A stretch of 64,000 nt of DNA from Stieleria sp. JC731 (GCF_020966635.1 NZ_JAJKFQ010000002.1:868001-932000), one strand, 5' to 3'; numbered from the stretch's first letter, positions 1-9,893 are shown. Notes: generated by a model not told the origin, from the sequence alone. Translations and numbers: made by a program.

Positions 1-1
1 T

Positions 2-1036
2 GACATCGGCTTTCACGCCGTTCGAGTTTCGTCCGATGATGCGACCGAACAGTTCCCTGAAGGCGTCTATTTCCAGTTGACGCTAGGTGGAATCACCGGT
101 CACAAAGATTTCGCCCGACCGACCGGAGTGTTATTGCGACCGGATCAATGTTTGGCAGTGGCCGGCGCGATTGTCCGAGTCTTCGTGAAAAGCGGCGACC
201 GAACCGATCGCAAGAAAGCGAGACTGAAATACGTTTTGGACGCCTGGGGATTTGACAAGTTTGTCACGGCTGTCGAAGAACAACTCGGCTACACCCTACC
301 GCGTTTGGAAGAGGAAAAGCTGACGAAGTCTTTGGTCGAAAACCGACTGGCTCACATCGGCTTTCATCCACAGTCGCAGCCAGGAAAACAATACGTCGGT
401 GTTGTCTTTCCTGTTGGCCGCATGACCAGTGACCAAGCGAGATCTTTGGCTGATATCGCCACCAAGTATGGCAACGGCGAAATCCGCTTGACGGTTTGGC
501 AGAACCTGCTGATCCCACACATCGATGACGCCGATGTCGAAGCCGTCCAGCAAGCACTTCTTGACATCGGCTTGGACTATCGCGCCAGTCAGTTTCGTGC
601 CGGACTTGTTGCATGCACCGGTAGCGGCGGTTGCAAGTTTGCCGCGGCCGAGACCAAAACGCATGCGATGATCTTGGCGGATCACCTGCAGTCGCAATTC
701 GAATTGGACCAACCGATCAACATTCACTTGACGGGCTGCCACCACAGCTGCGCGCAACACTACATCGGCGACATCGGCCTATTGGGCTGTAAAGTCGAAA
801 AAGGTGACGACATGGTCGATGGCTACCACGTGCACCTCGGTGGTGGTTGGGGCGAACGACAAGGCATTGCCCGCCTGATTTTCGAATCGGTCGCGTTTGA
901 TGAAATGTCCACGCTGCTTTCGGCAGTCATTCAAGGCTATCTAGACCAACGCAGCGATGGCGAATCGTTCGTCGATTTCAGTTCGCGAAAAACGGATGAC
1001 GAACTCAAGGCCTTGGCCACGATGACGCCTTGCTAA
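2..1036 (+). CDS. Siroheme nitrite/sulfite reductase (NirA/CysI-like), 3' part
   Basis: C-terminal part of a ferredoxin-type nitrite/sulfite reductase; the frame is open from the first bases of the window, so the start lies outside. These enzymes reduce sulfite or nitrite by six electrons at a siroheme coupled to a 4Fe-4S cluster. The cluster cysteines are visible as ACTGSGGCKFA and, about 40 residues later, GCHHSCAQHYIGDIGL. The text around them (INIHLTGC, DIGLLGCKV) fits the family closely. The next gene on the same strand, 104 bases on, encodes a flavin reductase, so the two probably form a reductase-plus-hemoprotein unit. Sulfite cannot be separated from nitrite as substrate from this fragment. 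Confidence 0.9.
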   Translation, partial: DIGFHAVRVSSDDATEQFPEGVYFQLTLGGITGHKDFARPTGVLLRPDQCLAVAGAIVRVFVKSGDRTDRKKARLKYVLDAWGFDKFVTAVEEQLGYTLPRLEEEKLTKSLVENRLAHIGFHPQSQPGKQYVGVVFPVGRMTSDQARSLADIATKYGNGEIRLTVWQNLLIPHIDDADVEAVQQALLDIGLDYRASQFRAGLVACTGSGGCKFAAAETKTHAMILADHLQSQFELDQPINIHLTGCHHSCAQHYIGDIGLLGCKVEKGDDMVDGYHVHLGGGWGERQGIARLIFESVAFDEMSTLLSAVIQGYLDQRSDGESFVDFSSRKTDDELKALATMTPC

Positions 1037-1140
1037 GCCGTCACGATCCATCACCCGTTAGACGCACACATTGCAACAGCTCAGTCAAACAGCCAACTCC
1101 AGTCCTAACATTCCCGACACACTGAACTTTCCGATACACC

Positions 1141-2745
1141 ATGACCACTAGTTTCATCCCCGAATCGGCGCCATTCAACGAAGAACAGCGTGCTTGGCTG
1201 AACGGATTCTTTGCTGGCATGATGGGCATCAGCCCTGGTGGCAACGCGCAGGCGATCATGCAATCCGCTGGCGTGTCGGGTGAAATGCTAACCGGAAGTG
1301 AACAGGCTGCCGAACCCGAGGAAGAGGACTTCCCGTGGCATGATGCGGCCTTGCCGATTGTGGATCGAATGGAGCTTGCCGAGGGACGCCCGGTCGAACG
1401 TCGATTGATGGCGGCGATGGCACAGCTCGACTGCGGTTCGTGCGGGTACCTTTGCCAAACCTATAGCGAAGCCATCGCATCGGGCGAAGAAACCAACCTG
1501 ACGCTCTGCAGTCCTGGCGGTAAAGAAACCTCCAAGATGATCAAGAAAGTTCTCAAGGAAAGCGATTCGAACGGTGCACCAGCCAAACCCGCCAGCGTCA
1601 ACGGCAGTAATGGCGCTGACGAAAAAGGCTACTCGCGAAAGAATCCATATCCCGCCAAACTGATCGAATCGCGTCAGTTGAATCTTGAAGGATCAGCCAA
1701 AGACACGCGGCACGTCGCGATCGATCTGGGTGATTCAGGTGTGCAATACGAGGTTGGCGATGCATTGGGAGTCTACGCGACGAACTGCAGCGAACTTGTC
1801 GAGCAGATAATCAAAACCATCGGCGGCAGTGGAGCCATGATGGTAATCGCTCCCGATGGATCTCCCAAAACTCTGGCATCGACCGTTGCAGAGGACTACT
1901 GCTTAAAAGACCCATCGGACGAACTGTTGGAATTGGCACTGGGCCGAGTCGACGACTCCCACGCCAAAGCGACACTTGCACGAATGCTGGAAGAAGGCGT
2001 ACCCGAAGGCTTCGATGTTTTGGATGTTCTGGAACTTGTCAGAGATGTACCTATCAGCGCGACCGAATTTTTGGAAACGCTTTCGCCTTTGAACCCACGG
2101 CTTTATTCCATCGCCAGCAGCCAAAAGCATGTTGGAAACCAAGTCCATTTGACAGTTGGCAAGGTTTTCTATGAACGTGAGGGCCGGCTCCGCAAAGGTG
2201 TTGCCAGCACGATGCTGTCAGACCGCCTGCAGTCCGGCGAAAACCTCCGCGTCTTTGTTCAACCCAACCATGGCGGATTCACCGTCCCTCAGGACCCGAC
2301 CAAGCCGATGATCATGGTCGGCCCCGGAACCGGGATCGCACCTTTCATGGCGTTCTTGCAAGAACGCGAGGCGACCAATGCGGCTGGTAAAAACTGGCTG
2401 TTCTTTGGTGATCAGCATCAGTCAACCGACTTTTTGTACGAAGGCGAACTGCAACGGTATGTCGATACCGGGCTGCTGTCGCGACTTGATACCGCATTCA
2501 GTCGAGACGGTGACAAAAAGGTTTATGTGCAAGACCGGATGCGAGAGCACGGCGAAACCCTATGGCAATGGCTGTCCGAAGGGGCCCACTTTTATGTCTG
2601 TGGTGACGCCAGCCGAATGGCGGCCGACGTCGATCGGGCATTAAAACAAGTCGTCGCCGAATATGGAAAGATGGACGATGCCGCCGCGGAAGAGTACGTC
2701 AAAACGATGACGAAAGAACAGCGTTACGTTCGCGACGTATATTAA
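1141..2745 (+). CDS. Sulfite reductase flavoprotein-like subunit with N-terminal Fe-S domain
   Basis: 534 residues. The C-terminal 370 residues are a CysJ/cytochrome P450 reductase-type module: an FAD-binding domain (PRLYSIAS near residue 320, then KGVASTML) and an NADPH-binding domain (MVGPGTGIAPFMAFLQER, later YVCGDASRMAADVD, and the terminal YVRDVY). The usual N-terminal flavodoxin domain is missing. In its place are an acidic leader and a cysteine motif, C98-x2-C101-x3-C105-x17-C123 followed by SPGGKE, which resembles the small 4Fe-4S domain of RnfB-type proteins. Electrons would pass from NADPH to FAD to this cluster and then to the upstream hemoprotein; that route is inference. An ATG start is used. 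Confidence 0.85.
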   Translation: MTTSFIPESAPFNEEQRAWLNGFFAGMMGISPGGNAQAIMQSAGVSGEMLTGSEQAAEPEEEDFPWHDAALPIVDRMELAEGRPVERRLMAAMAQLDCGSCGYLCQTYSEAIASGEETNLTLCSPGGKETSKMIKKVLKESDSNGAPAKPASVNGSNGADEKGYSRKNPYPAKLIESRQLNLEGSAKDTRHVAIDLGDSGVQYEVGDALGVYATNCSELVEQIIKTIGGSGAMMVIAPDGSPKTLASTVAEDYCLKDPSDELLELALGRVDDSHAKATLARMLEEGVPEGFDVLDVLELVRDVPISATEFLETLSPLNPRLYSIASSQKHVGNQVHLTVGKVFYEREGRLRKGVASTMLSDRLQSGENLRVFVQPNHGGFTVPQDPTKPMIMVGPGTGIAPFMAFLQEREATNAAGKNWLFFGDQHQSTDFLYEGELQRYVDTGLLSRLDTAFSRDGDKKVYVQDRMREHGETLWQWLSEGAHFYVCGDASRMAADVDRALKQVVAEYGKMDDAAAEEYVKTMTKEQRYVRDVY

Positions 2746-2770
2746 CGGCGTGTTAAAACGCTGCTGGATA

Positions 2771-2806
2771 CATCGTCCCGGTTCGTCAGCCGAACGGGAC
2801 GATTGC
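2771..2806. terminator. Hairpin between convergent genes
   Basis: A 13-14 bp stem with one bulged base and a 5-base loop lies between the convergent stop codons of the reductase (plus) and the DUF1501 gene (minus). There is no clear T tract on either side, so it may serve as a bidirectional stop or only protect 3' ends. Confidence 0.5.
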
Positions 2807-2828
2807 ATGACGACGTTGGCGTAGCCGT

Positions 2829-4331
2829 TTAGCTTAACAACCCTAACGGTGGCAGTGATTCGCTTGAGGAATAGAACTGCCGAATGTTGGGAAGAATCGT
2901 TTCCAAATCGGCATCATTCCCGACACCGAACCACATCGCCAAGTCGGCTGCCATTTGATCGACCGAAGTCGTTGGGATCAATCGTCCGCGGCCGACGTTC
3001 AGTGTGTTCGTCGCTGTCAGTTCGGGGAATTCACCATAAAACTGGCCGCCGTTAACGGCACCGCCACAGACGATTTGATTGCCTCCCCAAGCATGGTCGC
3101 TACCCTGACCGTTCGTCGTCAATGTGCGGGCAAAATCCGATGCGGTAAACAACGTCACATCGTTTTGAATGCCCAGCTCGACTGTCGCGTCATAGAACGA
3201 TTTAATCGCACGACTAACACGAGGCAGGTTCGTTAGATGGGCATCTAAAAGGTTCGTGTGGTTATCCCAGCCACCCAACTCGACAAAAAAGATCTGACGG
3301 CCTTGGCCAAGTTGCTGCCGCGCGCCAATCACCTTCGCCACCATCTTCAAATGATTGCTGGGGCTTTCATTGGCAAATGGCGTGTTGATCGTCACGGTGC
3401 CGGTTGCGTCATTGAACGCTAGTGCCGCATCGGTGGAATCTCGCTGGACATCACTGAACGATTGAGCCAGCAAGTCGCTGTACGTTTGATTGAGATAGTT
3501 ATCAAACGCTCGGGAAAACATTCGGTCTTGAATGCCTCCACCAATTGCCCCAGGGACATAGCCATTCACTTGGGTTGCGCCGCCAGTCCCGATCGCGTAG
3601 GGGACGACTTCGGTGCCGGTTTGAAACAGATTCATTCCGCTGACAGAGATGTTCATCGACACTGACGGATTTGCGTTCGTGCTGCGAAGCAAATCCGCCA
3701 AGCGGCCACCCCAACCGTTCACCAGATTGCGTGATTGCGGGAAGCTGGTTTGCCAGTGCCGCTGCAAATCGGCATGGGAAAACAAACCGAGTGGCAAGCC
3801 GGCTCGGGCGTCATAGTCGGATCGTGTTGTCGGCTGAGACATCGCCCCGATGTTGCATACGAATCCCAAATTGCCATCGTTGTAAAGCTTCGCAACGCCT
3901 GCATTCGTATTCGCCGGATCGACCCCTTCTTCGGAAGCCATGGCTGGATGCAAACCGAACATCCTAGAACTCGGACCGACGATCGGCACCAAGGCACTTT
4001 GCTGAATCGCTAGGCCACCTTCGTTGCTGATCCCATCGTCGTAACCACCGCGAATCGTATGGTAATCGCCGTATTCGCCCGTCGTTGACGTCCCTTCGTT
4101 AGGGATCAACATGTTGTACGAATCGTTGCCACCGTTAAGAAACAAACAGACCAAGGCTTTGTAGCCGGACGTGTCCGTCGCAGCCACGGCCGACTTGGTC
4201 GCTTGCAAATTTAAAAGCGTCGCCAGCATCGACGTATTGGTCATCATGCCACACACTCCACCGGTCGCTTTTAGCAGAGCGCGGCGAGATGTTCGCACCG
4301 AGTCGATTGGTTTTCGGTTCATGATTCTCAT
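2829..4331 (-). CDS. DUF1501 family secreted protein
   Basis: 500 residues. The N terminus holds a twin-arginine leader (TSRRALLKATGG), so Tat export is likely. The body matches the DUF1501 family (sulfatase-like fold, function unknown) common in planctomycetes: LVCLFLNGGNDSYNMLIP near residue 60, FFVELGGWDNHTNLLDAHLTNL in the middle, then TLFTASDFARTLTTNGQGSDHAWGGNQ. It lies 52 bases behind a DUF1800 gene on the same strand, the standard pairing in this phylum, so both are probably one operon. An alternative start at 4322 (MNRKP) is equally reasonable. Confidence 0.9.
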   Translation of the reverse strand: MRIMNRKPIDSVRTSRRALLKATGGVCGMMTNTSMLATLLNLQATKSAVAATDTSGYKALVCLFLNGGNDSYNMLIPNEGTSTTGEYGDYHTIRGGYDDGISNEGGLAIQQSALVPIVGPSSRMFGLHPAMASEEGVDPANTNAGVAKLYNDGNLGFVCNIGAMSQPTTRSDYDARAGLPLGLFSHADLQRHWQTSFPQSRNLVNGWGGRLADLLRSTNANPSVSMNISVSGMNLFQTGTEVVPYAIGTGGATQVNGYVPGAIGGGIQDRMFSRAFDNYLNQTYSDLLAQSFSDVQRDSTDAALAFNDATGTVTINTPFANESPSNHLKMVAKVIGARQQLGQGRQIFFVELGGWDNHTNLLDAHLTNLPRVSRAIKSFYDATVELGIQNDVTLFTASDFARTLTTNGQGSDHAWGGNQIVCGGAVNGGQFYGEFPELTATNTLNVGRGRLIPTTSVDQMAADLAMWFGVGNDADLETILPNIRQFYSSSESLPPLGLLS

Positions 4332-4383
4332 TCCAGAAAAGCGAACAACGATGTCGATTCTTGGGACTTCAAAAACAGACGTT

Positions 4384-6342
4384 CTATTCTTCTATCGCAC
4401 AATCAGGTGAAACGACCAAAGCGTGCAGCAACGATTCCAGGCGTTCTTTGTTGTTGTAGTCACGTCCGGTCGTTTCAGCGATGATCGCATCTTTGATGTG
4501 CGACTTGGTCGTCTCACTAAGCGATCCGTTGCAAAGCAAAAGGTCATAGTGGCGGAGCAGTTGATCTAAGTTATCCAGGTTCCTTGCCAGTTCCATCTCT
4601 GGCTCCAAATCGAACGAGATCCTGCAGGTGCCTTTTCTCATCGAATACTGCACGTAGCGATTCAAACAGAACCGACGCAGCACATTCAGTGTTCGGTTCG
4701 CAGTCACGCCATTGAGGATCTGAAATTCGGGTGCATAGACCACATCAGTCGGTATCCTTCGCGACGGACTGTAGCCGACCAAGTCACCGGGCGGTTGATA
4801 GTCGGGAAGATAGAAATTGAAAACCGTTGGCGAGCGAAACGCCATCTGTCCCAAGTCGTCTTCGATAAATCGATTCAGCATCATGTAGCCATCTGCATAA
4901 TCGCTGGACGGTCGCAACGCACGAATCATCGACGTGACGCGAATGATCGGCTCACGCAAACGCGAGTGCTCTGTACCTGAGGTGATCACATCCAAGCGAG
5001 CCGGGCTCCGCCGACGCATGACGCGTTGACCACGAAACAGTTCAGGATCCGTCAAAATCGCCTTGACGACCGCTTTCAAGTCACCACGGACGCCTTGACC
5101 GTTGTTGTTAAACACTTTGGTCACGCGACGCATGTAGCCACGTGACGGGTTTGACTTGACCAACCGCTGGATCAAACGTCGACAAATGAAGGGTGCGACA
5201 TTTTCATGATTGGCGATCGCATCCAAGCCCGCGCCGATCTCGTCACGAACCGCCTGTTCGGTGATCGGTGACGCCAGTGGCGGCAGCACCGTATTGAAAA
5301 CAGTCTTCGTCGGCGGTGCGTTGGATTCATCGGAATAGTTGTAGTTCGTGTCATGCTCGGGCGGATAGATCGTCATCGCTTGACCGAGATTCCGTCCCGA
5401 GTAAAAGCTTGTGCTCGTGTTGTGTGCATACCGGAATCCGGTAAACAATCGAGCAAGCTCTTTGATTTGATAATTGTCGTAGGTCGCAATCAATTCGCCG
5501 TTGTCGTTTACCTTCAGACGACCGTCTTGGTACATCTCGTAAAGCCCAATCGAAAACAATTGCATGATCTCGCGTGCATAGTTTTCGTCGGGATAACGAC
5601 CTTGGCTCAGATTGGCTTTACGGTTTCGAATTGAACTCAGCCAAACTCCCATGCAAGGGTGATACGTGACCTCTTCAAGCAGTTCGCGATACGTCGATTG
5701 GGTACCGGCGATCAACATGTCATGGAAATTTGCCATGCCGACCCAATCGGGAATCGAGCGTTCTCCGTTTCCGATGTCACGCCCGGTTTGATTGTTGAAA
5801 CCTTCGCCCGAATCGCCGATGACAAAGATCTGTGACAAGGCATGGCCCAAACGCTGCTTCAATTGATCCGGCGACGTCAACGCGATGTGCCACCAGACCT
5901 GATACCGATAAAGCGAAATGCCGATCCCATCTTGTTCCGGGTCGGTACCGTCCAAGTGAAGCAGGTCGTAGGCGGTTTCTTGATGCGATGTCGTAGGGAT
6001 TTCGAACTGGTCGTCGATCCATTCGCTCAATGCCAGACGAATACCGATCTGATTAATCCGTGTCGCAAGAGCATCGATGGACTCTTCTGTCGGTCCGAAC
6101 GTCGCTTTGGAAAGAAACTGCGCCGCTTGAATCTTCGCCCGTACCAATCGTGCGTCGCGTGAATTGCTGACCGGAAACTCGCCACCGTCAGCAGCGTTTG
6201 GCCAAGATGCTTGACTGACAAACAAGGCGATGACCACAGCGACAAGTCGACTTAGAAACACAGTCCCAAGATGCCGCAGCGGAATCTTCCACAAATCTTG
6301 ACGATCACGAATTTGCCCGACGGCCATGACCAACACCTGCAT
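4384..6342 (-). CDS. DUF1800 family secreted protein
   Basis: 652 residues, first gene of the DUF1800-DUF1501 operon. A hydrophobic leader (LVAVVIALFVSQASW) indicates export. Family hallmarks are AQFLSKATFGPTEESIDAL near the N terminus, LKQRLGHALSQIFVI, NYAREIMQLFSIGLYEM, and FICRRLIQRLVKSNPSRGYMRRV. No enzymatic activity is established for the family. The protein is somewhat longer than many members. The start could also be the in-frame ATG five codons on (6327). Confidence 0.9.
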   Translation of the reverse strand: MQVLVMAVGQIRDRQDLWKIPLRHLGTVFLSRLVAVVIALFVSQASWPNAADGGEFPVSNSRDARLVRAKIQAAQFLSKATFGPTEESIDALATRINQIGIRLALSEWIDDQFEIPTTSHQETAYDLLHLDGTDPEQDGIGISLYRYQVWWHIALTSPDQLKQRLGHALSQIFVIGDSGEGFNNQTGRDIGNGERSIPDWVGMANFHDMLIAGTQSTYRELLEEVTYHPCMGVWLSSIRNRKANLSQGRYPDENYAREIMQLFSIGLYEMYQDGRLKVNDNGELIATYDNYQIKELARLFTGFRYAHNTSTSFYSGRNLGQAMTIYPPEHDTNYNYSDESNAPPTKTVFNTVLPPLASPITEQAVRDEIGAGLDAIANHENVAPFICRRLIQRLVKSNPSRGYMRRVTKVFNNNGQGVRGDLKAVVKAILTDPELFRGQRVMRRRSPARLDVITSGTEHSRLREPIIRVTSMIRALRPSSDYADGYMMLNRFIEDDLGQMAFRSPTVFNFYLPDYQPPGDLVGYSPSRRIPTDVVYAPEFQILNGVTANRTLNVLRRFCLNRYVQYSMRKGTCRISFDLEPEMELARNLDNLDQLLRHYDLLLCNGSLSETTKSHIKDAIIAETTGRDYNNKERLESLLHALVVSPDCAIEE

Positions 6343-6750
6343 GATGCGAAGAAGAAGCTCGCACAGGTCGAAAAGGGGTCAGGACTCTTTAACCACCAAT
6401 GCAGGCGGAATCACCCCCGACCGAAGACCTGTCAGGGTCCGAGATTAACGATTGGGAAATCAAGATGCAAAGCACAATGTCACTCATCCTGGCCTTAGAT
6501 TGAAATTTATTGCAGATACGCCCCCCTTCGGGACGGTTTTCCAGCGTTTTGTACACTGTGCAGTGTGAACATCGCGATTTACGGACTCGATCCGCATCGC
6601 CCGAACTCGAATCATTCACAACGGTTCCATGTTCGGTGGCCCGGTATAAGATTGCATAAGAAACGCACCTCTCGGTCATCCGAAGCGAAACGTCCCAGCA
6701 CCAAAAGTCCCAGAATCAAAAGTCACTGCACGGCAGCTTTACGTCACCTT
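6343..6750. other. Intergenic, divergent promoters of DUF1800 and moaA
   Basis: 408 bases between divergent genes. It holds an AGGGGTCAGGACTCTTTAA-type segment at 6371-6394, which resembles the small palindromic repeats scattered in planctomycete genomes, although no partner arm was found. A short perfect palindrome, ACACTG-TG-CAGTGT, lies at 6553-6566. The moaA frame is open upstream to 6565, but that stretch is rich in R, K, S and H and does not resemble MoaA, so it is treated as non-coding. Confidence 0.4.
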
Positions 6751-7749
6751 ATGGATCAGCCCATCAAGCTTACCGATCGATTCGGACGGGTTCACCGTTC
6801 GCTGCGTCTGAGCGTGACAGACCGCTGCAACCTGCGATGTTTCTATTGCATGCCTGCCGAAGGGGCGACCTTCGTGCCTCGGCCCACCTTGCTGACTTTT
6901 GAAGAGATCACTCGCATTGTTCGTTTACTAAGCGAGCGTTGTGGGATCAAGAAACTTCGCCTGACCGGCGGCGAGCCCTTGGTGCGGCGCGAAATCACGA
7001 AGCTTGTCGCGATGTTGGCAGAACTCGAAAGCCTGACCGAGCTATCGCTGACGACCAACGCGGTCTTATTGGAATCGATGGCGGCTGAACTTCGTCAAGC
7101 CGGACTGAACCGAATCAACATCAGCCTTGATACCCTAGATGAGGCGACGTTCGAAAAGCTGACTCGCCGCCAAGGCCTGGACAAAGTCTTGCGGGGAATC
7201 GATGCGGCGATCGCGGCGGGATTCGAACGCATCAAACTAAACACCACCGCGATTCGCGGCGTTACCGAAGACGCGATCGTTCGCTTAGTACGTTTCGCAT
7301 TCGACAAAGGAGTGCAGATTCGTTTCATCGAATTCATGCCATTGGACGCCGAACGTAATTGGACCGATCAAGGCGTTCTTAGCGGCGATGACATCCGCCA
7401 GATCATCGAAGCGAACTTCGGCCCGATGATGGACTGTCGAACCGACCCGTCGCAACCGGCGACGGACTTTGAGGTGGCCGGCTACGGTTCGATCGGGCTG
7501 ATCGAATCGGTGTCCAAACCGTTCTGTGAATCTTGCGACAGGATTCGATTAACCGCCGACGGGTCGATTCGAAATTGTCTGTTCTCTCAGGACGAATTTC
7601 CGATCCGAGATCTGCTGCGAAGCGGTGCCAGCGATGGCGAGTTAATTGAGCGATTCGCAATGGCTGTGGAGGGAAAACAACCCGGCCATGGGATTGGCGA
7701 GGCCGGGTTCGTTCCCCCTGATCGCCCGATGTACTCCATCGGCGGCTAG
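6751..7749 (+). CDS. moaA: GTP 3',8-cyclase MoaA
   Basis: 332 residues from the ATG at 6751. It is the radical SAM enzyme that starts molybdenum cofactor synthesis by rearranging GTP. The SAM cluster motif is C26-NLR-C30-FY-C33 and the second cluster uses C259, C262 and C276 (FCESC...NCLF). TGGEPLVRR and the C-terminal Gly-Gly are as in the family. The frame extends 62 codons further upstream, but the added sequence is unlike MoaA, so the internal ATG was chosen. No other moa gene is visible nearby. Confidence 0.95.
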   Translation: MDQPIKLTDRFGRVHRSLRLSVTDRCNLRCFYCMPAEGATFVPRPTLLTFEEITRIVRLLSERCGIKKLRLTGGEPLVRREITKLVAMLAELESLTELSLTTNAVLLESMAAELRQAGLNRINISLDTLDEATFEKLTRRQGLDKVLRGIDAAIAAGFERIKLNTTAIRGVTEDAIVRLVRFAFDKGVQIRFIEFMPLDAERNWTDQGVLSGDDIRQIIEANFGPMMDCRTDPSQPATDFEVAGYGSIGLIESVSKPFCESCDRIRLTADGSIRNCLFSQDEFPIRDLLRSGASDGELIERFAMAVEGKQPGHGIGEAGFVPPDRPMYSIGG

Positions 7750-7871
7750 TTCGGCAGATCATCTGCTGGGGGGAGCAAGCGGTTTGGTCTGGAGATTTGC
7801 CAACCGAACCGGGTTGCGGTGCATCATTCAGCCACTGTTAGCGAGGCGGCTGAGCGAGTAGATTAGCCGCC

Positions 7872-8684
7872 ATGAACGATCTATTTCAATTAAACGACGA
7901 TGTGGCGACCGTGATCGGCGGTACGGGTGAACTTGGCGGCCTGATGGCGGAGGCTGTCGGATCCTATGGTGCCAAAGTTGCCGTGCTGGGCCGAAACGCC
8001 GAACGTGGCAACGCTCGCGCTCAAAAAATCATCGACGCTGGTGGCCAAGCCAAGTTTTTCGCCGCCGACGGTCTGAAGGCCGAATCGCTTGACGATGCCC
8101 GCAAAGCGATCGCGGATTGGGCTGGTGCACCGACATCAGTGCTGATCAATGCGGCAGGCGGGAATCGGCCTGAGGCGACCATCCCACCCGGTGGTGACTT
8201 TTGTAAGTTGCCCCTGGATGCGTGGCGTGACGTGTTCGATTTGAACTTGGTTGGCGGGGCCTTGTTGCCATGCCAAATTTTCGGCCAAGACATGATCGAC
8301 GCCGGCGTCGGTAGCATCATTAATATCGCTTCGATGAGCGGCATGATTCCGTTGTCTCGCGTCGTTGCGTACTCGGCCGCTAAAAGTGCGGTGATTAATC
8401 TGACGATGTGGCTCTCACGCGAATGGGCGACCACCGGAGTCCGCGTTAACGCAATCAGCCCCGGATTCTTTCCGGCCGAGCAGAATCGCAAATTGCTTTT
8501 CAACGACGATGGAAGCTACACCGAACGTGGCGGCCAGATCATTGGGCACACCCCGATGGGTCGGTTCGGCAATCCCGATGAATTGGCCGGCGCGACCGTC
8601 TGGCTGGCCAGCCGCAATGCGTCATCGTTCGTTACCGGACAAAACATTGCCATCGATGGCGGCTTCGCTTCGGTCACCATTTGA
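7872..8684 (+). CDS. SDR oxidoreductase, probable D-mannonate/fructuronate dehydrogenase
   Basis: 270 residues. Classical short-chain dehydrogenase: glycine motif GGTGELGG at 16-23, NAAGG at 93-97, and the catalytic set S154, Y167, K171 (YSAAK). The C terminus SSFVTGQNIAIDGGF is typical. The cofactor should be NAD(P). The next gene, 60 bases downstream on the same strand, is a KDG-type kinase. That points to uronate breakdown through mannonate, with this enzyme interconverting fructuronate and mannonate. The substrate is inferred from context; a gluconate dehydrogenase is the main alternative. Confidence 0.85.
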   Translation: MNDLFQLNDDVATVIGGTGELGGLMAEAVGSYGAKVAVLGRNAERGNARAQKIIDAGGQAKFFAADGLKAESLDDARKAIADWAGAPTSVLINAAGGNRPEATIPPGGDFCKLPLDAWRDVFDLNLVGGALLPCQIFGQDMIDAGVGSIINIASMSGMIPLSRVVAYSAAKSAVINLTMWLSREWATTGVRVNAISPGFFPAEQNRKLLFNDDGSYTERGGQIIGHTPMGRFGNPDELAGATVWLASRNASSFVTGQNIAIDGGFASVTI

Positions 8685-8744
8685 TCCCATCGATCGCAAC
8701 TTAAATTTCCCAAGAATACCTCCTGTCAATTCAGACGAACTTCA

Positions 8745-9821
8745 ATGATCGAATTACGTTCCGATGCCAAATACTCGTTGATCATCCCAACCAGCATGGG
8801 CATCCGCCTGACGCCAGTTGACCATCAACCGTTTCATTGCAGCGACACCTTCAAGATGCAAGCGACCAGCGCCGAATCCAACGTCGGCAGCGTGTCGTCG
8901 TTCCTCGGCTTGCCAGTCAAAATCCTGACGGCGTTCGTCGAAGGCAGCCCGATCGCACGATTCATCAAAGACGACTTGGCTCGCCGTCACATGGATTATG
9001 AAGGCCCCGAATTTGTCCAAGACAATCCTTGGGGCGTTCGGCACCAAATCAACATGGCCGACAGTGGCTGGGGATCGCGCGGTCCTCGTGTCCAAAACGA
9101 CCGTGCCGGCGAGGTCGGACGTAAACTGAACGTCAAAGATTTCGATCTCGAACGGATCTTCGGTGGCGAAGGTGCCAAAATCGTTCACATGAGCGGACTG
9201 ATCGCGGCGCTTTCGGAAGAAACCAGCCAGTTCTGCCTGGAGATCGCGCGAGCGGCGAAGAAGCACAACGCGCGTATCTCGTTCGACCTCAATCACCGAG
9301 CGTCGTTCTGGGTTGGCCGTGAAGAAGAACTCTCAGCCGCCTTCAAAGAGATCGCCAGCCTGTCTGACATCCTGATCGGCAACGAAGAAGATTTCCAACT
9401 TTGCTTGGATATCGAAGGCCCCGAAGCGGGTGGCAAAGACATCGGTGCAAAGATCGATGGCTTTAAAGAAATGATCGGACGCGTGAAGAAGGAATACGGC
9501 GGCGCGACCTTGTTCGCGACGACTTTGCGAGAAGTCGAATCGGCAAACCATCACCACTGGGGCGCGATCGTTTCCCACGGCGATGACTTCGTCGTTGTCG
9601 AGCCACGTTCCATCGGCGTTTACGATCGAATCGGCGGCGGAGACGGATTCGTTGGCGGTCTGCTGTACGGCGTCCTCAATGGCTGGGATGCCGAAAAGAG
9701 CACTCAGTTCGGATGGGCAACCGGGGCTTTGGCCGCAACTTCGGCAACCGATTACGGGCAGCCAGCTGACGAAGACCAAGTCTGGAGCATCTGGAAAGGC
9801 AACGCTCGCGTCCAACGCTAG
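8745..9821 (+). CDS. PfkB-family sugar kinase, probable 2-keto-3-deoxygluconate kinase
   Basis: 358 residues, PfkB fold. The N-terminal substrate region (IPTSMGIRLTPVD, then SAESNVGSVSSFLGL) resembles KDG kinases of this phylum. ISFDLNHRASFW and ILIGNEEDF fit the middle of the family. The ATP-site signature GGGDGF lies at 297-302, with D300 as the likely catalytic base. KDG kinase phosphorylates 2-keto-3-deoxygluconate from uronate or pectin breakdown before aldol cleavage. It appears to be co-transcribed with the dehydrogenase upstream and is followed by a strong terminator. No aldolase or mannonate dehydratase is in the window. Confidence 0.85.
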   Translation: MIELRSDAKYSLIIPTSMGIRLTPVDHQPFHCSDTFKMQATSAESNVGSVSSFLGLPVKILTAFVEGSPIARFIKDDLARRHMDYEGPEFVQDNPWGVRHQINMADSGWGSRGPRVQNDRAGEVGRKLNVKDFDLERIFGGEGAKIVHMSGLIAALSEETSQFCLEIARAAKKHNARISFDLNHRASFWVGREEELSAAFKEIASLSDILIGNEEDFQLCLDIEGPEAGGKDIGAKIDGFKEMIGRVKKEYGGATLFATTLREVESANHHHWGAIVSHGDDFVVVEPRSIGVYDRIGGGDGFVGGLLYGVLNGWDAEKSTQFGWATGALAATSATDYGQPADEDQVWSIWKGNARVQR

Positions 9822-9856
9822 TTTCCTAGGTGGCACCTCGTCACAACTGAATCATC

Positions 9857-9893
9857 GCAAACGCTCGTCGGATACCGGCGGGCGTTTGCTTTT
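9857..9893 (+). terminator. Rho-independent terminator after the sugar kinase
   Basis: A 15-bp stem (outer arm GCAAACGC with GCGTTTGC, inner arm closed by two G-T wobbles), a 3-base loop, and a run of T directly after, 36 bases behind the kinase stop codon. Confidence 0.8.

Noticed and set aside
6553-6566. ACACTG-TG-CAGTGT palindrome as an operator for moaA
   Set aside because: Short, single, 185 bases from the start codon, and no regulator gene nearby.
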